Of a DNA stretch of 64,000 bases, positions 45,365 to 54,299 are shown piece after piece. Origin of the DNA: Thermoanaerobacter uzonensis DSM 18761 (GTDB lineage: Bacteria > Bacillota > Thermoanaerobacteria > Thermoanaerobacterales > Thermoanaerobacteraceae); NCBI RefSeq assembly GCF_900129115.1, contig NZ_FQUR01000006.1:124001-188000 (forward strand), in the 5' to 3' direction. Every line of letters starts with the position of its first letter. The stretch's first letter is position 1. The translations under genes and the position numbers were made by a program. A model generated the notes under the pieces. That model had not been told where the DNA came from, made no database searches, and saw only the letters and a program-made list of their open reading frames with translations.

Positions 45365-46336
45365 ATGTCCGAAATAAGATATGACCTTATAACTGGTAGA
45401 ATGGTAGTTATAGCTACAGAGCGAAGTAAAAGACCTCATGATTTTAACATAACTCATGGGGAAAAGAAAAATAATAATAATTGTCCTTTTTGCCCCGGAA
45501 ATGAAGAGATGACTCCTCCTACTTTAGTTGAAATTAAAGATGAAAAAGGGAATTGGTTAGTGAGAGGTTTTGAAAATAAATTTGCAGCTGTGAATAGAGA
45601 TTTAAAAAGTTTTGAGGTGCCATCCCTTTATAAAGCGGAATATGGCTATGGTGTAGCAGAAGTGATAGTAGAGTCACCAGAACACGATGTAACTTTTGGA
45701 AGTTTATCTTTAGGGCAAATGCAAAAAGTTTTTAAGGCAATAATTGAGCGTTATAAAAAAATTGCTCAAGACGATAAAATAAAATACATTCAGGTGTTCA
45801 AAAATTTTGGAGCAAGAGGAGGAGCTTCCTTAGAACACGGGCACTGGCAGATTATAGCTGTTTCTTTTGTTCCAGATGTAGTAGAGAAAGAGGTAACAGG
45901 TACACAAGAATATATTAAGAAGCAAGGCAAATGTCCTTATTGTGAAATTATCAAATATGAAAAAGAAGAAGGTAAAAGGATAATAGGTGAAAATGAGAAT
46001 TTCATTGTTATTGCTCCTTATGCATCTCAATATCCTTATGAGTCATGGATAATACCAAAAGAGCATCAGGAGCGATTTGAAGAGTTAAAAGAAGAAAATA
46101 TTGAAAATTTAACCGAAATTTTAAAGAATCTTATAGAAAAGTACGAGAGAGAATTTAACTTTCCGCCATATAATATTGTGATTCACACATTACCAATTTC
46201 TGATATAAGAAATTACCATTGGCATATTGAAATTGCTCCAAGGCTTACTGTGGCAGCGGGTTTCGAGTTAGGGACGGGAGTTTATATAAATCCTGTGCCA
46301 CCAGAATTGACGGCATCAGTTTTAAAAATAGATTGA
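45365..46336 (+). CDS. galT: Galactose-1-phosphate uridylyltransferase
   Basis: 323 residues, HIT superfamily. The metal Cys pair lies in NCPFCPGNEEMTPP (about 40-43), EHGHWQII supplies one His motif, and NYHWHIEIAP near the C-terminus corresponds to the active-site His-x-His with the uridylylated His. The enzyme exchanges UDP between glucose and galactose 1-phosphates in the Leloir pathway, though relatives in this group can use ADP-sugars. AGGAGAGG precedes its ATG. It heads a three-gene operon with maltokinase-like and GT4 genes. Confidence 0.9.
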   Translation: MSEIRYDLITGRMVVIATERSKRPHDFNITHGEKKNNNNCPFCPGNEEMTPPTLVEIKDEKGNWLVRGFENKFAAVNRDLKSFEVPSLYKAEYGYGVAEVIVESPEHDVTFGSLSLGQMQKVFKAIIERYKKIAQDDKIKYIQVFKNFGARGGASLEHGHWQIIAVSFVPDVVEKEVTGTQEYIKKQGKCPYCEIIKYEKEEGKRIIGENENFIVIAPYASQYPYESWIIPKEHQERFEELKEENIENLTEILKNLIEKYEREFNFPPYNIVIHTLPISDIRNYHWHIEIAPRLTVAAGFELGTGVYINPVPPELTASVLKID

Positions 46337-46360
46337 GATTCTATTGAAAGAAGTGGTCAA

Positions 46361-47938
46361 ATGTATATTGGTGAGACCTTCAACTTTGAAAATATACCTA
46401 CAAAAATGAAAGATATAATTAAAAATATAGATAAAGATAATTTTAAAAAGTTTAGATGGTTTCAGGAGAAGGCTTATAATATTTTAGACATATTTTTATT
46501 TGATTATGCAACGTTGTCTAAAAAGGAAGCGGAGATTATAATTGCAGCTATTATAGCTTTTGTGGTGAAAGCTCCAACGAGTAATAAGGAGATTACTTTG
46601 CTTTATTATGTGCCTTTAATTATAACTCCTTATTTTAGGAATAATGATTTAATAGATATTATCGAGAGTCCAAATTTAAAAGTTTTTATATATGATGGAA
46701 TTGACGATATAAATTATGTTAAGTTTTTAAATAAAGTGTTAAGTGAAGAAACAGTTATAAAATTTGAGTCTGGTGCCCAATTAATTCCTTATAATCTTAA
46801 AAAAGACGATATATACAGTTCAAGAAGGTTGAGCAATAAGTCAAGTAATAGTTTAACGTTTTTGCAAAAAGATGAAATAATAAAGACTTATAGAAAATTT
46901 GTAAAAGGAATTAATCCTGACCTTGAAATGACTTTTGAACTTAAAAATGCAGGTTTTGGAAATGTTCAAGATATAAGAGGTTATTTTTTATATGAAGATA
47001 GGAACAAAGAAAGGTATACTGTTGCTATAATAGTGGAACACATTAAAAATAGGGGAGACATGTGGCAATATACGCAAGAGTATTTGTCTTCTGTAATTTC
47101 TACTTTATCAGATTATGATGAAATTGAAGAAAGTTACGTAGAAGGATACTTGAGCAATTACCTTGAAGAGGTAAGGGAGATAGCAAGGATAATTGCCGAT
47201 ATGCATATTAAATTGTCTTATATTGATAAAGAAGATTTTGCTAAAAGGAATGTGGAAATATCAGATGTTGAAGAAGTGTTGAAGAGCATAAAAAATAATT
47301 TCGCTAAACTTTTAAATTTTGTAAAATTGTCTACTTTTGATGAACAAATAACTTCAATGATAGAAGAGATTATAAAGCAACAAGAGTTTTTAATGAGCAA
47401 ATTAGAAGAATTTAAAGATACTGCTGTTTTTGGCAAATATATAAGATGCCATGGAGACCTACACTTAGAGCAAATTTTAAAGACCGAAGAGGGATATGTG
47501 ATAATAGATTTTGAAGGGGAACCGACAAAACCTATTGAGGTGAGGAGAAAAAAAATATCTCCCTTGAAAGATGTGGCAGGCATGGTACGTTCTTTTAGTT
47601 ATGCTGCTTATGCTGCTTATTTTAATTATCTTAATGCAAAAGGTAAGTTGCAGGATGAAAAAGTAGAAAAAGTGCTGTCAGTGTGGGAAAAAGCTGTCAC
47701 GGAGACTTTTGTAGAGAACTATTTGGAATTGGTGGTAAGGGAAGCACCAGACATTATACCAGAGGGTGAAAATTTCGATAAGGCTTTAGCTATTTTTAAA
47801 TTAGACAAAGCTCTTTTTGAGGGAATTTATGAGGTAAATAATAGACCTTCTTGGTTTAGAATACCTTTAAAAGGCATTTTAGGATGTATTGAGGATTTAA
47901 AATTAGAAAAACACGGATCGGAGGTAAATTATGGATAA
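46361..47938 (+). CDS. Maltokinase-like protein (aminoglycoside-phosphotransferase fold)
   Basis: 525 residues. The N-terminal third is a cap domain; the P-loop-like region SNKSSNSL (about 160) and KGINPDLEM follow. The catalytic segment CHGDLHLEQILKTEEGYVIIDFEGEP, then SPLKDVAGMVRSFSYAA, is essentially the maltokinase signature (catalytic Asp in HGDLH, metal Asp in DFEGEP). Maltokinase phosphorylates maltose to maltose 1-phosphate. It overlaps the following GT4 gene by 8 bp. Substrate could also be another disaccharide such as trehalose; not determined. Confidence 0.85.
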   Translation: MYIGETFNFENIPTKMKDIIKNIDKDNFKKFRWFQEKAYNILDIFLFDYATLSKKEAEIIIAAIIAFVVKAPTSNKEITLLYYVPLIITPYFRNNDLIDIIESPNLKVFIYDGIDDINYVKFLNKVLSEETVIKFESGAQLIPYNLKKDDIYSSRRLSNKSSNSLTFLQKDEIIKTYRKFVKGINPDLEMTFELKNAGFGNVQDIRGYFLYEDRNKERYTVAIIVEHIKNRGDMWQYTQEYLSSVISTLSDYDEIEESYVEGYLSNYLEEVREIARIIADMHIKLSYIDKEDFAKRNVEISDVEEVLKSIKNNFAKLLNFVKLSTFDEQITSMIEEIIKQQEFLMSKLEEFKDTAVFGKYIRCHGDLHLEQILKTEEGYVIIDFEGEPTKPIEVRRKKISPLKDVAGMVRSFSYAAYAAYFNYLNAKGKLQDEKVEKVLSVWEKAVTETFVENYLELVVREAPDIIPEGENFDKALAIFKLDKALFEGIYEVNNRPSWFRIPLKGILGCIEDLKLEKHGSEVNYG

Positions 47939-49097
47939 GTTAAAAGTTACGATGTTTACAAATGAATACCCTCCTAATATTTACGGTGGAGCTGGCGTTC
48001 ATGTAGATTATCTTGTCAAGGAATTGTCTAAACTGATGGAAGTAGACGTGAGATGCTTTGGTGACCAAAATTATACGGCTGATAATCTAAAAGTCCGTGG
48101 ATATAAAGAGTGGGATAAGTTAAAGGAAAATTCAGATCCAAGATATCAGAAAATTTTAGGGCCTTTTTCCATTGATTTGGCAATGGTGAAGGATGATATA
48201 AACTCAGATATTTTGCACTGCCATACCTGGTATACTTTCATGGCGGGTTTTTTAGCTAAAAAATTGTATGATAAACCCCTTGTAGTTACAGTTCACAGCC
48301 TTGAGCCTTTAAGGCCATGGAAAGAGGAACAGTTAGGCAATGGATATAAATTAAGTTCTTGGATGGAAAGAACAGGGATTGAAGCCGCCGATAGGGTTAT
48401 AGCAGTATCACAAGGTTCGAAAGAAGATATATTGAAGTATTACAATATTCCAGAGGAAAAAGTTGAAGTTATATATAACGGCATAGATTTAAACCAATAC
48501 CAAAAAACAGATAGAAATATTGCTCGCAAAGAATATGGAATTGAGGGTAAATACATTCTCTTTGTAGGAAGAATATCAAGGCAAAAGGGCATTACTCATT
48601 TAATAGATGCAGTAAAGTATCTACCTAAGGATATAAAGGTTGTACTATGTGCTAGCTCTCCAGATACACAAGAGGTTTTAGAAGAAGTAGAGCAAAAGGT
48701 TAAACTTTACGACAATATTATTTGGATAAACAAAATGGTGGGAAAAGAAGAAATTATAGAGTTATACAGCAATGCGGAAGTTTTTGTATGTCCTTCTGTT
48801 TATGAACCTTTTGGCATAATAAACTTAGAAGCAATGGCTTGTAAAACTCCTGTTGTGGCAAGTGCTACAGGAGGAATTAAAGAGGTTGTAGTTCATGAAG
48901 AGACAGGATTCCTTGTAGAACCAGGCAATCCTCAAGAATTAGCAAAATATATAAACATACTTTTAAATAACAAAGATTTAGCTATAAAATTTGGAGAAAA
49001 TGGGAGAAAACGTGTTGAAGAGATGTTTAGTTGGGAAAGCATTGCTAAAAAGACTTATGAGATGTACAAGGATGTAATAGAGAAATATAAAAAATAA
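47931..49097 (+). CDS. GT4 glycosyltransferase, GlgM/actinobacterial GlgA-type glycogen or maltose-1-phosphate synthase
   Basis: 388 residues, GT-B fold. The start MFTNEYPPNIYGGAGVHVDYLVKEL, HCHTWYTFMAGFLAK, and TVHSLEPLRPWKEEQLGNGYKLSSWMERTGIEAAD are typical of the short GT4 glycogen synthase group. FVGRISRQKGITHLI and PSVYEPFGIINLEAMACKTPVVAS give the nucleotide-sugar site with the E-x7-E motif. Some members make maltose 1-phosphate from ADP-glucose and glucose 1-phosphate. Position after the maltokinase gene fits that route. GGAGG precedes its ATG. Confidence 0.85.
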   Translation: MDKLKVTMFTNEYPPNIYGGAGVHVDYLVKELSKLMEVDVRCFGDQNYTADNLKVRGYKEWDKLKENSDPRYQKILGPFSIDLAMVKDDINSDILHCHTWYTFMAGFLAKKLYDKPLVVTVHSLEPLRPWKEEQLGNGYKLSSWMERTGIEAADRVIAVSQGSKEDILKYYNIPEEKVEVIYNGIDLNQYQKTDRNIARKEYGIEGKYILFVGRISRQKGITHLIDAVKYLPKDIKVVLCASSPDTQEVLEEVEQKVKLYDNIIWINKMVGKEEIIELYSNAEVFVCPSVYEPFGIINLEAMACKTPVVASATGGIKEVVVHEETGFLVEPGNPQELAKYINILLNNKDLAIKFGENGRKRVEEMFSWESIAKKTYEMYKDVIEKYKK

Positions 49098-49104
49098 ATG
49101 CACT

Positions 49105-49139
49105 AAGGCAGGGGTGACAATTGCCCTGCTTTGTTTTTT
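49105..49139 (+). terminator. Terminator of the galT operon
   Basis: AAGGCAGGG (49105-49113) pairs with CCCTGCTTT (49124-49132), then GTTTTTTT. Confidence 0.85.
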
Positions 49140-49179
49140 TGTGTTATAATAAACTTAAAAAATAATGGATGGTGTGACG

Positions 49180-49800
49180 ATGGAAGGACAATCTTTTCTT
49201 TATAATGCGATAATAAATTATGGATATATAGCGCTTTTTATAGGGCTTATGATTGAAGGAACTGGAATGCCGGGACCAGTGGAAATATTATTTTTTGCTG
49301 CTGCGTATTTAGTTACAAAAGGGGATATGAATCTTTTTTATGCTATACTCATCGCTGCATTAGGAAATGTAACAGGAAATGTAATAGCTTATTTGGTAGG
49401 CTATTATAAAGGTAGGCCTGTTGTTGAAAAATACGGTAAATATTTAAAAATAACAGTAAAAGACCTTGAAGCTATGGATAAATGGTTTGCTAAATATGGA
49501 GGATTTACGGTTTTATTAGGTAGGTTAATAGGACTTCCGCGGACCCCGGCTATTTGGGCTTCAGGTATAACCCGTATGAATTTTACTGTGTATGTGATAT
49601 TTTCTGCTATTGCTGATTTTATATGGTCTACTTTTTGGGCAGGAGTATCTTATCTTGCTGCTATGCAATTGATTAGAATAGACTTTTTTGCGAAAAGTCA
49701 ACCACCTTGGGTATATTTTGCTTCTACAGTAGGTTTCATGATATTTTTGTATGTAGTTTGGAGGGTAGTCCTTTGGATGAAAGAAAAGTATTTAACGTAA
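49180..49800 (+). CDS. DedA-family membrane protein
   Basis: 206 residues from the ATG at 49180 (GGATGGTG just upstream); an ATG at 49165 has no ribosome site. Five or so membrane segments with the family motifs FIEGTGMPGPVEILFFAAAYL, GRPVVEKYGKY and the re-entrant FTVLLGRLIGLPRTPAIWASGITRMN (conserved Arg). DedA/SNARE-associated proteins are implicated in membrane-lipid (undecaprenyl phosphate or phosphatidylethanolamine) flipping. TATAAT at 49145-49150 is a likely -10. The next gene begins inside its 3' end. Confidence 0.9.
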   Translation: MEGQSFLYNAIINYGYIALFIGLMIEGTGMPGPVEILFFAAAYLVTKGDMNLFYAILIAALGNVTGNVIAYLVGYYKGRPVVEKYGKYLKITVKDLEAMDKWFAKYGGFTVLLGRLIGLPRTPAIWASGITRMNFTVYVIFSAIADFIWSTFWAGVSYLAAMQLIRIDFFAKSQPPWVYFASTVGFMIFLYVVWRVVLWMKEKYLT

Positions 49801-50882
49801 CTATTGAAAAGATAACAAGTGTTTCTGACCTTTTAGATATAGAGGATATATGGCATGAGTTAGAGGATGTGGCGGAAATTTATCCTTTTAATACTTTTGA
49901 ATGGGTATTAAACTGGTGGAAATATTTTGGCTATGGTAAAAGACTGTGGATACTGCTCTTTTATGAAGGAAATACACCTATTGGCATTGCACCTTTTATG
50001 ATGACATATTTTGAAAATGGACTTTTGGCAAGAAGGATAAAGTTTATAGGTTCTAATAACAGCGATTATCTTGATTTTATTGTGAGAAAAGGTTATGAAA
50101 ATCAATTTTATATGAGTTTAGTGAATTTTTTAGAAAGATATATAGATGCTTTTACAGTTTTGGATTTGGAACATATTCCTGAAAAGAGTGAGTTTTTTCC
50201 CTACCTAATGGGGAGTGACCTTTATTATGATTATGATGTGCAAGATATATGTCCATATGTGGAGTTACCTCAAAGTTGGGAAGAATATTTAAACAGCTTA
50301 GACGGAAAATTTAGACGAAATCTCAATTATGAAACGAGAAGATTTTTTAAGGAATACGACGGAAGTTTTTCAATGGTGAAGGATATAGAATCAATAGATA
50401 AAGCAATGGATAATTTAATAGTTCTTCATCAAAGACAATGGAGGCAAAAGCATATGCCTGGTGCTTTTTATTCTAAGAGAATAAGGGAGTTCCACAAAGA
50501 TGTGGCAAAAGACATGCTATTAAAAGGAGAATTGAGTCTTTTTGAATTAAAAGACGGGGGAAAAACCGTTGCTAGTCTTTTAAGTTATCATGTAGGGGAT
50601 AAAAGGTATTATTATATAAGCGGTTATGATTTGGATTATAGCAAAAGAAGTGTTGGTACTATAATTTTAGGTCTTGCTATAAAGCAATCTATTGAAGAAG
50701 GAGATAGAATATTTGATTTTTTAAGAGGAGATGAAAAGTACAAAAAAAACTGGACTTCTTTAAAAAAGCGAAATATACGATTTGTGGCGGCAAGGCCCAC
50801 AATGGCAGGTAAATTTTTTTGCTACTACATAATTGCGGAAAACAAAATTATTAGAAAAATTAAAGACAGGTTTAGTGAATAA
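49773..50882 (+). CDS. GNAT/FemAB-like acyltransferase (CelD/BcsL type)
   Basis: 369 residues from the TTG at 49773, which overlaps the DedA gene and has GGAGGG (49760-49765) 7 bases before. The N-terminal part (WHELEDVAEIYPFNTFEWVLNWWKYFG, IGIAPFMMT) and C-terminal GNAT_6 domain (LHQRQWRQKHMPGAFYSKRIREFHKDVA, LLSYHVGDKRYYYISGYD, IFDFLRGDEKYKKNW) match CelD/BcsL-like proteins. These transfer acyl or aminoacyl groups, often in cell-envelope work. The substrate is unknown. Its stop codon lies within the terminator hairpin duplicated around the repeat element. Confidence 0.85.
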   Translation: MDERKVFNVTIEKITSVSDLLDIEDIWHELEDVAEIYPFNTFEWVLNWWKYFGYGKRLWILLFYEGNTPIGIAPFMMTYFENGLLARRIKFIGSNNSDYLDFIVRKGYENQFYMSLVNFLERYIDAFTVLDLEHIPEKSEFFPYLMGSDLYYDYDVQDICPYVELPQSWEEYLNSLDGKFRRNLNYETRRFFKEYDGSFSMVKDIESIDKAMDNLIVLHQRQWRQKHMPGAFYSKRIREFHKDVAKDMLLKGELSLFELKDGGKTVASLLSYHVGDKRYYYISGYDLDYSKRSVGTIILGLAIKQSIEEGDRIFDFLRGDEKYKKNWTSLKKRNIRFVAARPTMAGKFFCYYIIAENKIIRKIKDRFSE

Positions 50883-51181
50883 AACCTGTCTCAATTTATT
50901 GACAAAGTTGAAAAATATTCAAAGGAGATATTTTGCATCGTCACTCCGATGTTCCAAAGCGACAAAACTAAACTCGACCTTCGGGTTCCGGCAGGGTACC
51001 GGGCACATTCGACATCCTTGTCTTAGTGCCCGCCTCCGCCATCCGTGGCTACAGCCCTGCCTCCAACCCTCGGTCTTGTTAAGTTTTGTTGACGCTTTGT
51101 CACAAGTCGCACCGATTGCAAAATATCTCCTTTACGAAAGTTTGTCTACAGTCTGAGACAGGTTTAGTGAATAAAACCTGT
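50864..51181 (+). repeat. GC-rich inverted-repeat element, copy 2, flanked by a perfect 26-bp direct repeat
   Basis: The core is 50895-51153 (259 bp), about 90% identical and co-oriented with the copy at 24479. The flanks 50864-50889 and 51156-51181 are identical over 26 bp and each is a complete terminator stem (ACAGGTTT...AAAACCTGT). Only the right copy keeps the T-run (TTTTT). The left copy contains the stop codon of the upstream gene. The element therefore sits between a hairpin and its own duplicate. Most differences between copies are substitutions and single-base indels in every frame, so no protein is encoded. It fills most of the 327-bp gap before the DUF881 gene. Confidence 0.88.
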
Positions 51182-51209
51182 TTTTAATATATTAAGTAGG
51201 TAAGAGGGT

Positions 51210-51956
51210 TTAAGGAGTCACAGGTTTAGCGTAAAAGAATTTAATAGGGTCACTGTATTTAGGCACTACTATTTTATCAGAAGTTTGTATATCTACTTTG
51301 ATACCATAAAATCTTAAAGTATCTACTATTCCGCCTTTTAAATTAAGGGCTGCTTGTAATGTGTCAGGGTCTCCTATTGCTTTTATTACGTAAGGAGGAG
51401 CGTACCTCGTGGAGTTTATGTTTATTGTGGGGCCTACACATCGTATTTCAGATGTTGCAATTATTCTTTGGTCATTTATAGCTATTGCTTCAGCTCCACC
51501 CGCTCTCAATTCATTTACAATACTTAATAAATCTTCATCATGGACTAAGTACAAATTAGGGTCTTCACCGTCTCGAGGCTGTAATTCGCTATCATTTACC
51601 GTTACTATAACTCCCGGGCCTATCATATCTGTAAGGCCTGATAAAATTTTATATTTTTCAACATCCTGCTGTAGATTTTTTAAAGCGGCATCATCTTTTG
51701 ATGCAGCATCTTCGTACTCTTTAAATCTTTTAGTGAGCTCTTCTAATTGCTGTTCTAGATTATCCTTTTCTTCTTGAGCTTTTTTGAGTTGCTGAGTAAG
51801 TTCTTCTAATCTTGCATAATTTGTAGCTGAAATAGAGGTAGGAGGTCTATTACCGCCTTGTACAGTTTTAAATTGCATAGAAATCATGAGACCCATTGCA
51901 ATAAATACAAGCATCAAAGATAAAGTTTGCAATGTTTTTCCTTTCAATTTCTCCAC
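51210..51956 (-). CDS. DUF881-family membrane-anchored coiled-coil protein
   Basis: 248 residues: an N-terminal membrane anchor (about 10-29), a coiled coil (about 47-95, LEELTQQLKKAQEEKDNLEQQLEELTKRFKEYE) and the DUF881 domain (PGVIVTVNDSELQP, LVHDEDLLSIVNELRAGGAEAIAINDQRI, CVGPTININ, PPYVIKAIGDP). In Firmicutes such proteins are encoded near division and sporulation genes, but function is not settled. Here it stands alone on the minus strand. Confidence 0.88.
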   Translation of the reverse strand: MEKLKGKTLQTLSLMLVFIAMGLMISMQFKTVQGGNRPPTSISATNYARLEELTQQLKKAQEEKDNLEQQLEELTKRFKEYEDAASKDDAALKNLQQDVEKYKILSGLTDMIGPGVIVTVNDSELQPRDGEDPNLYLVHDEDLLSIVNELRAGGAEAIAINDQRIIATSEIRCVGPTININSTRYAPPYVIKAIGDPDTLQAALNLKGGIVDTLRFYGIKVDIQTSDKIVVPKYSDPIKFFYAKPVTP

Positions 51957-52107
51957 ATCCTTTCTCTATATAAAAAGACGCATTCATCTTTCTTTTAGTT
52001 TCACCTTATATACATTTCTATAAACAACTGTAACACTCTATAAATACTATAACACGGAAAATATTAAAATTTATTAAGAAATTATTAAGTTTTTATTACA
52101 AAAAGGT

Positions 52108-52142
52108 TACAAAAAACTCTGATACTTTTTATATCAGAGTTT
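52108..52142 (-). terminator. Terminator of the hypothetical gene at 52129
   Basis: AAACTCTGATA (52114-52124) pairs with TATCAGAGTTT (52132-52142); on the minus strand a T-run follows. The hairpin overlaps the gene's stop codon. Confidence 0.8.
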
Positions 52143-52665
52143 CAGGAGAGTCCTCTTTTATTGCGTTTTCTATGGAGTTTTTAAGAAATAATATTTCCTC
52201 TAATTCTTTATTGTATTTATCTATTTTAAACATGGTGCTTTTGTATATGCGTATATCTTCTTCGTTTTTTTGTATACATTTTTTAAGAGAGCTTTTTACG
52301 GTTTCAAAAAGCGCATCATAAGTGATGTAATTATGTATTTCAAGGTCGGAGATTGGAACTGCGATTAATTCCTCCCCTTCTATTTTATAGTGATAAAAAA
52401 TGTTGTCGGGTTTTAAAACTATTTTTTCATCTATGCTTTTATCGTAAATTATTATACCTTCTCCTATTTCAAAGGTTTTACCGCTATAACTTCTAAGTTT
52501 TATATTTTCGACTCCTATGTATTTTTTTATTACCAAAAGTATGTTTTTTATTTCTGAAATGGATTTTACAAGCACCTCTTGCATTTTTTTACTTGCTATT
52601 TCTTTATCTTTTTCGCTTTTTATAAGTTCTTCCATTAAAGATTTTATTTCTTGTATATCTCCCAT
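52129..52665 (-). CDS. Hypothetical protein, helical ends with a small beta-rich middle
   Basis: 178 residues; I do not recognise the family. Residues 1-50 are a charged helix (EIKSLMEELIKSEKDKEIASKKMQEVL), 55-115 appear beta-rich (KLRSYSGKTFEIGEGIIIYD, IVLKPDNIFYHYKIEGEELIAVPI), and 120-170 are again helical. There is no signal peptide or Cys cluster. A good ribosome site (AAAGAGGTG) precedes the ATG and a terminator follows, so it is a real single gene. It is divergent from ldh. Confidence 0.7.
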   Translation of the reverse strand: MGDIQEIKSLMEELIKSEKDKEIASKKMQEVLVKSISEIKNILLVIKKYIGVENIKLRSYSGKTFEIGEGIIIYDKSIDEKIVLKPDNIFYHYKIEGEELIAVPISDLEIHNYITYDALFETVKSSLKKCIQKNEEDIRIYKSTMFKIDKYNKELEEILFLKNSIENAIKEDSPETLI

Positions 52666-52816
52666 AAAATATCACCTCTTTCTTAATATTCCACAGAGAA
52701 CTTATTTTAAACGTTGAATACATTAAATTATTAGAGGGAAAAATAGACTTGACTATTTTTTGAAATTTGATAGACTTTTATTAACAGATAATTAATATTA
52801 AAAAGGAGAAGATATT

Positions 52817-53752
52817 ATGAGCAAAATATCTGTAATAGGCTCTGGATTTGTCGGTGCTACTACTGCATACACACTGGCTTTGAGTGGGATTGCCAAAACT
52901 ATTGTATTAATAGATATTAATAAAGACAAAGCGGAAGGTGATGCTCTTGATATAAGCCACGGGGTACCATTTATTAGTCCAGTTGAAGTGTATGCGGGAG
53001 ATTATGGTGATGCTGCAGGTTCTGACATAATAATTATTACAGCAGGAGCAGCACAAAAGCCGGGAGAAACCAGACTTGACTTAGTGAAGAGAAATACGAT
53101 GATTTTTAAAGACATTGTAGCAAAACTTATAAAAGTAAATGACACAGCAATATATCTTATAGTTACAAATCCTGTAGATATTCTTACATATGTTACTTAT
53201 AAAATATCTGGTTTGCCATACGGAAGAGTGCTGGGGTCTGGCACAGTTCTCGACAGTGCGAGATTTAGATATCTTTTAAGCAAACATTGTAACATAGATC
53301 CGAGAAATATACACGGATATATAATTGGGGAACATGGTGATTCTGAGCTTGCAGCTTGGAGCATTACGAACATAGCAGGTATACCAATTGATAATTATTG
53401 CAATTTATGTGGAAAAGCATGTGAAAAAGATTTTAGAGAGGAGATTTTTAATAATGTTGTAAAAGCGGCCTATACGATAATAGAAAAAAAGGGTGCGACA
53501 TATTATGCGGTTGCTCTCGCAGTAAGAAGAATCGTAGAAGCCATTTTCAGAGACGAAAATTCCATTTTAACTGTGTCATCTCCGCTAACCGGCCAATATG
53601 GTGTTACAGATGTGGCTTTGAGTCTTCCCTCCGTTGTTGGACGAAATGGAATCGTGAATATACTTGAATTACCACTTTCACAGGAAGAAATTGCTGCTTT
53701 TAGAAGGTCAGCCGAAATTATAAAAAGTGTAATACAAGAGCTTGATATATAA
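52817..53752 (+). CDS. ldh: L-lactate dehydrogenase
   Basis: 311 residues. GSGFVGATTAY is the NAD site; the substrate loop AAQKPGETRLDLV has Gln (lactate rather than malate) followed by the catalytic-loop Arg; TNPVDILTYV, DSARFRYLLS and the catalytic His in GEHGDSELAAWS complete the active site. It reduces pyruvate to lactate with NADH, a main fermentation step. It is probably activated by fructose 1,6-bisphosphate as in relatives. AAAAGGAG precedes the ATG and a terminator overlaps the stop. Confidence 0.97.
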   Translation: MSKISVIGSGFVGATTAYTLALSGIAKTIVLIDINKDKAEGDALDISHGVPFISPVEVYAGDYGDAAGSDIIIITAGAAQKPGETRLDLVKRNTMIFKDIVAKLIKVNDTAIYLIVTNPVDILTYVTYKISGLPYGRVLGSGTVLDSARFRYLLSKHCNIDPRNIHGYIIGEHGDSELAAWSITNIAGIPIDNYCNLCGKACEKDFREEIFNNVVKAAYTIIEKKGATYYAVALAVRRIVEAIFRDENSILTVSSPLTGQYGVTDVALSLPSVVGRNGIVNILELPLSQEEIAAFRRSAEIIKSVIQELDI

Positions 53753-53772
53753 GAGGGGAAACCCTCTTTTGT
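53751..53772 (+). terminator. Terminator of ldh
   Basis: AAGAGGG (53751-53757) pairs with CCCTCTT (53762-53768), loop GAAA, then TTGTTG. Confidence 0.8.
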
Positions 53773-53839
53773 TGTATATAAAAAGTTACAGCGTGAAAAT
53801 ATATAATTAGATAATAATTTTTTTTAGGGTGTGATAGTT

Positions 53840-54298
53840 GTGCAGAAAATAACTCAGCAGGAAATCATTTTAAGTTCCTTTGTTGAAGCACAAAATTTAG
53901 AAAAGATACTGTTGGATAAAGTAAGAGAATATGGGAAACAATCAGTGGACAATCAAAAAAAAGCATTGCTAAAGCAAATTGAAATAATGATAAAAAATCA
54001 TAAAGAAGACATACAAAAGGCACAAAAGGCTATGCATATTAGTTCTCTTGTCAAAAAAAATACGTCTCAAGAACCTTTAGACATGCTTCAAGATTTATTA
54101 AAAAATTTAGTTAATATTCAAGCCTTCTATAATGAAACTGTTGTGAATATTACTAATCCTTACGTTAGGCAGTTGTTTACTCAAATGAGGGATGATGTTA
54201 TGAGATTTATTTCTATTCTTCAAATAGAAATTGAAAATCTGGAATCGAAACCTTCTATTCCAAATAACACAATTTTAAATACACCGGAGATGAGTTAA
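53840..54298 (+). CDS. Hypothetical all-helical protein, possibly CotF/ferritin-like
   Basis: 152 residues from the GTG at 53840 (AGGGTG at 53826-53831, 8 bases before); a GTG at 53831 overlaps that site. Predicted to be entirely helical, with EIILSSFVEAQNLEKILLDKV and NPYVRQLFTQMRDDVMRFISILQIEIE at the end. The pattern of a C-terminal NPxxRxLF/T helix resembles spore-coat CotF-type bundles, but the match is weak. It ends one base before the first of two FAD oxidoreductase genes and is probably co-transcribed with them. Confidence 0.65.
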   Translation: MQKITQQEIILSSFVEAQNLEKILLDKVREYGKQSVDNQKKALLKQIEIMIKNHKEDIQKAQKAMHISSLVKKNTSQEPLDMLQDLLKNLVNIQAFYNETVVNITNPYVRQLFTQMRDDVMRFISILQIEIENLESKPSIPNNTILNTPEMS

Positions 54299-54299
54299 C

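Noticed and set aside
50833-51156. 107-codon frame across the end of the acyltransferase gene and repeat copy 2
   Set aside because: It overlaps a well-supported gene and then the non-coding element, with no ribosome site and no counterpart in copy 1.
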